A stretch of 6,634 nt of DNA from the NCBI GenBank assembly GCA_947372155.1, contig CANBSM010000057.1:1-6634 (forward strand). The letters are read 5' to 3'. The position numbers and the translations under genes are program-made. Shown here piece after piece: positions 6,553 to 6,634 of the stretch. Below the pieces are notes generated by a model. It was given only the letters and a program-made list of their open reading frames with translations. It did no database searches and was not told where the DNA came from. The DNA comes from Burkholderiaceae bacterium (lineage in GTDB: Bacteria > Pseudomonadota > Gammaproteobacteria > Burkholderiales > Burkholderiaceae). Within the stretch, counting starts at the first letter, position 1. The number at the start of each line of letters is the position of its first letter.

Positions 6553-6634
6553 GCGAGGATGGCGAAATTGGTAGACGCACCAGGTTTAGGTCCTGACGCC
6601 AGAAATGGTGTGGGGGTTCGAGTCCCCCTCCTCG
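6553..6634 (+). tRNA. tRNA-Leu (anticodon UAG), 3' end cut by window edge
   Basis: The sequence folds as a class II tRNA. The acceptor 5' strand GCGAGGA (6553-6559) pairs with TCCTCG at the window end; the last acceptor C, the discriminator base and any encoded CCA lie outside. The D-arm contains GCG...CGC with GGTAGA. The anticodon loop is TTTAGGT (6585-6591) with anticodon TAG at 6587-6589, which reads CUN leucine codons. The long variable arm can form GCCA/TGGT closed by a GAAA loop. The T-arm is GGGGG-TTCGAGT-CCCCC. The first anticodon-stem position is a C-A mismatch; the other four pairs are intact. The similarity to E. coli tRNA-Leu(UAG), including GGCGAAATTGGTAGACGCAC, supports the identity. 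Confidence 0.97.

Noticed and set aside
1..6634. Mobile element, phage, CRISPR, toxin-antitoxin or other accessory system
   Set aside because: Every long frame is an intact housekeeping gene, there are no repeat arrays or transposase-like frames, and composition looks even throughout by eye.

Overview
The window looks like a piece of a core chromosome from a betaproteobacterium of the Burkholderiales, most likely Polynucleobacter or a close freshwater relative. This is inferred from protein character: a thiolase resembling BktB of Cupriavidus, a beta-type Mfd, the mfd/ispD/ispF neighbourhood, a GC content that looks to be in the mid-40s by eye, and very tight gene packing. No database search was possible, so the genus is a suggestion.

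Layout, left to right. (1) The 3' two-thirds or so of a beta-ketothiolase gene (+ strand, cut by the left edge) ends at 687. (2) A 43-bp convergent gap holds two interleaved perfect inverted repeats and runs into the end of serB. (3) serB and mfd lie on the minus strand, transcribed mfd then serB, with a 21-bp gap that contains most of a 17-bp near-perfect palindrome. (4) A very short divergent region separates mfd from ispD. With the preferred ispD start it is 23 bp and holds back-to-back -10 elements for the two directions. (5) ispD and ispF on the plus strand are separated by 13 bp. (6) A 77-bp spacer leads into a tRNA-Leu(UAG) gene, cut by the right edge one base before the end of its acceptor stem. 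No stretch of 300 bases lacks a gene.

Functions. The thiolase belongs to acetyl-CoA/3-ketoacyl-CoA metabolism. SerB makes the last step of serine synthesis. Mfd removes stalled RNA polymerase and recruits UvrA for transcription-coupled repair. IspD and IspF carry out the third and fifth steps of the MEP isoprenoid pathway. All complete proteins keep their key catalytic residues, and no frameshift, insertion sequence, CRISPR array or foreign-looking segment is visible.

The window is ordinary housekeeping sequence, and I found no new biological system. The points worth a second look are small and regulatory: a possible leaderless or near-leaderless divergent pair mfd/ispD, the pseudoknot-like interleaved repeats between the convergent genes, and the palindrome over the mfd stop codon.
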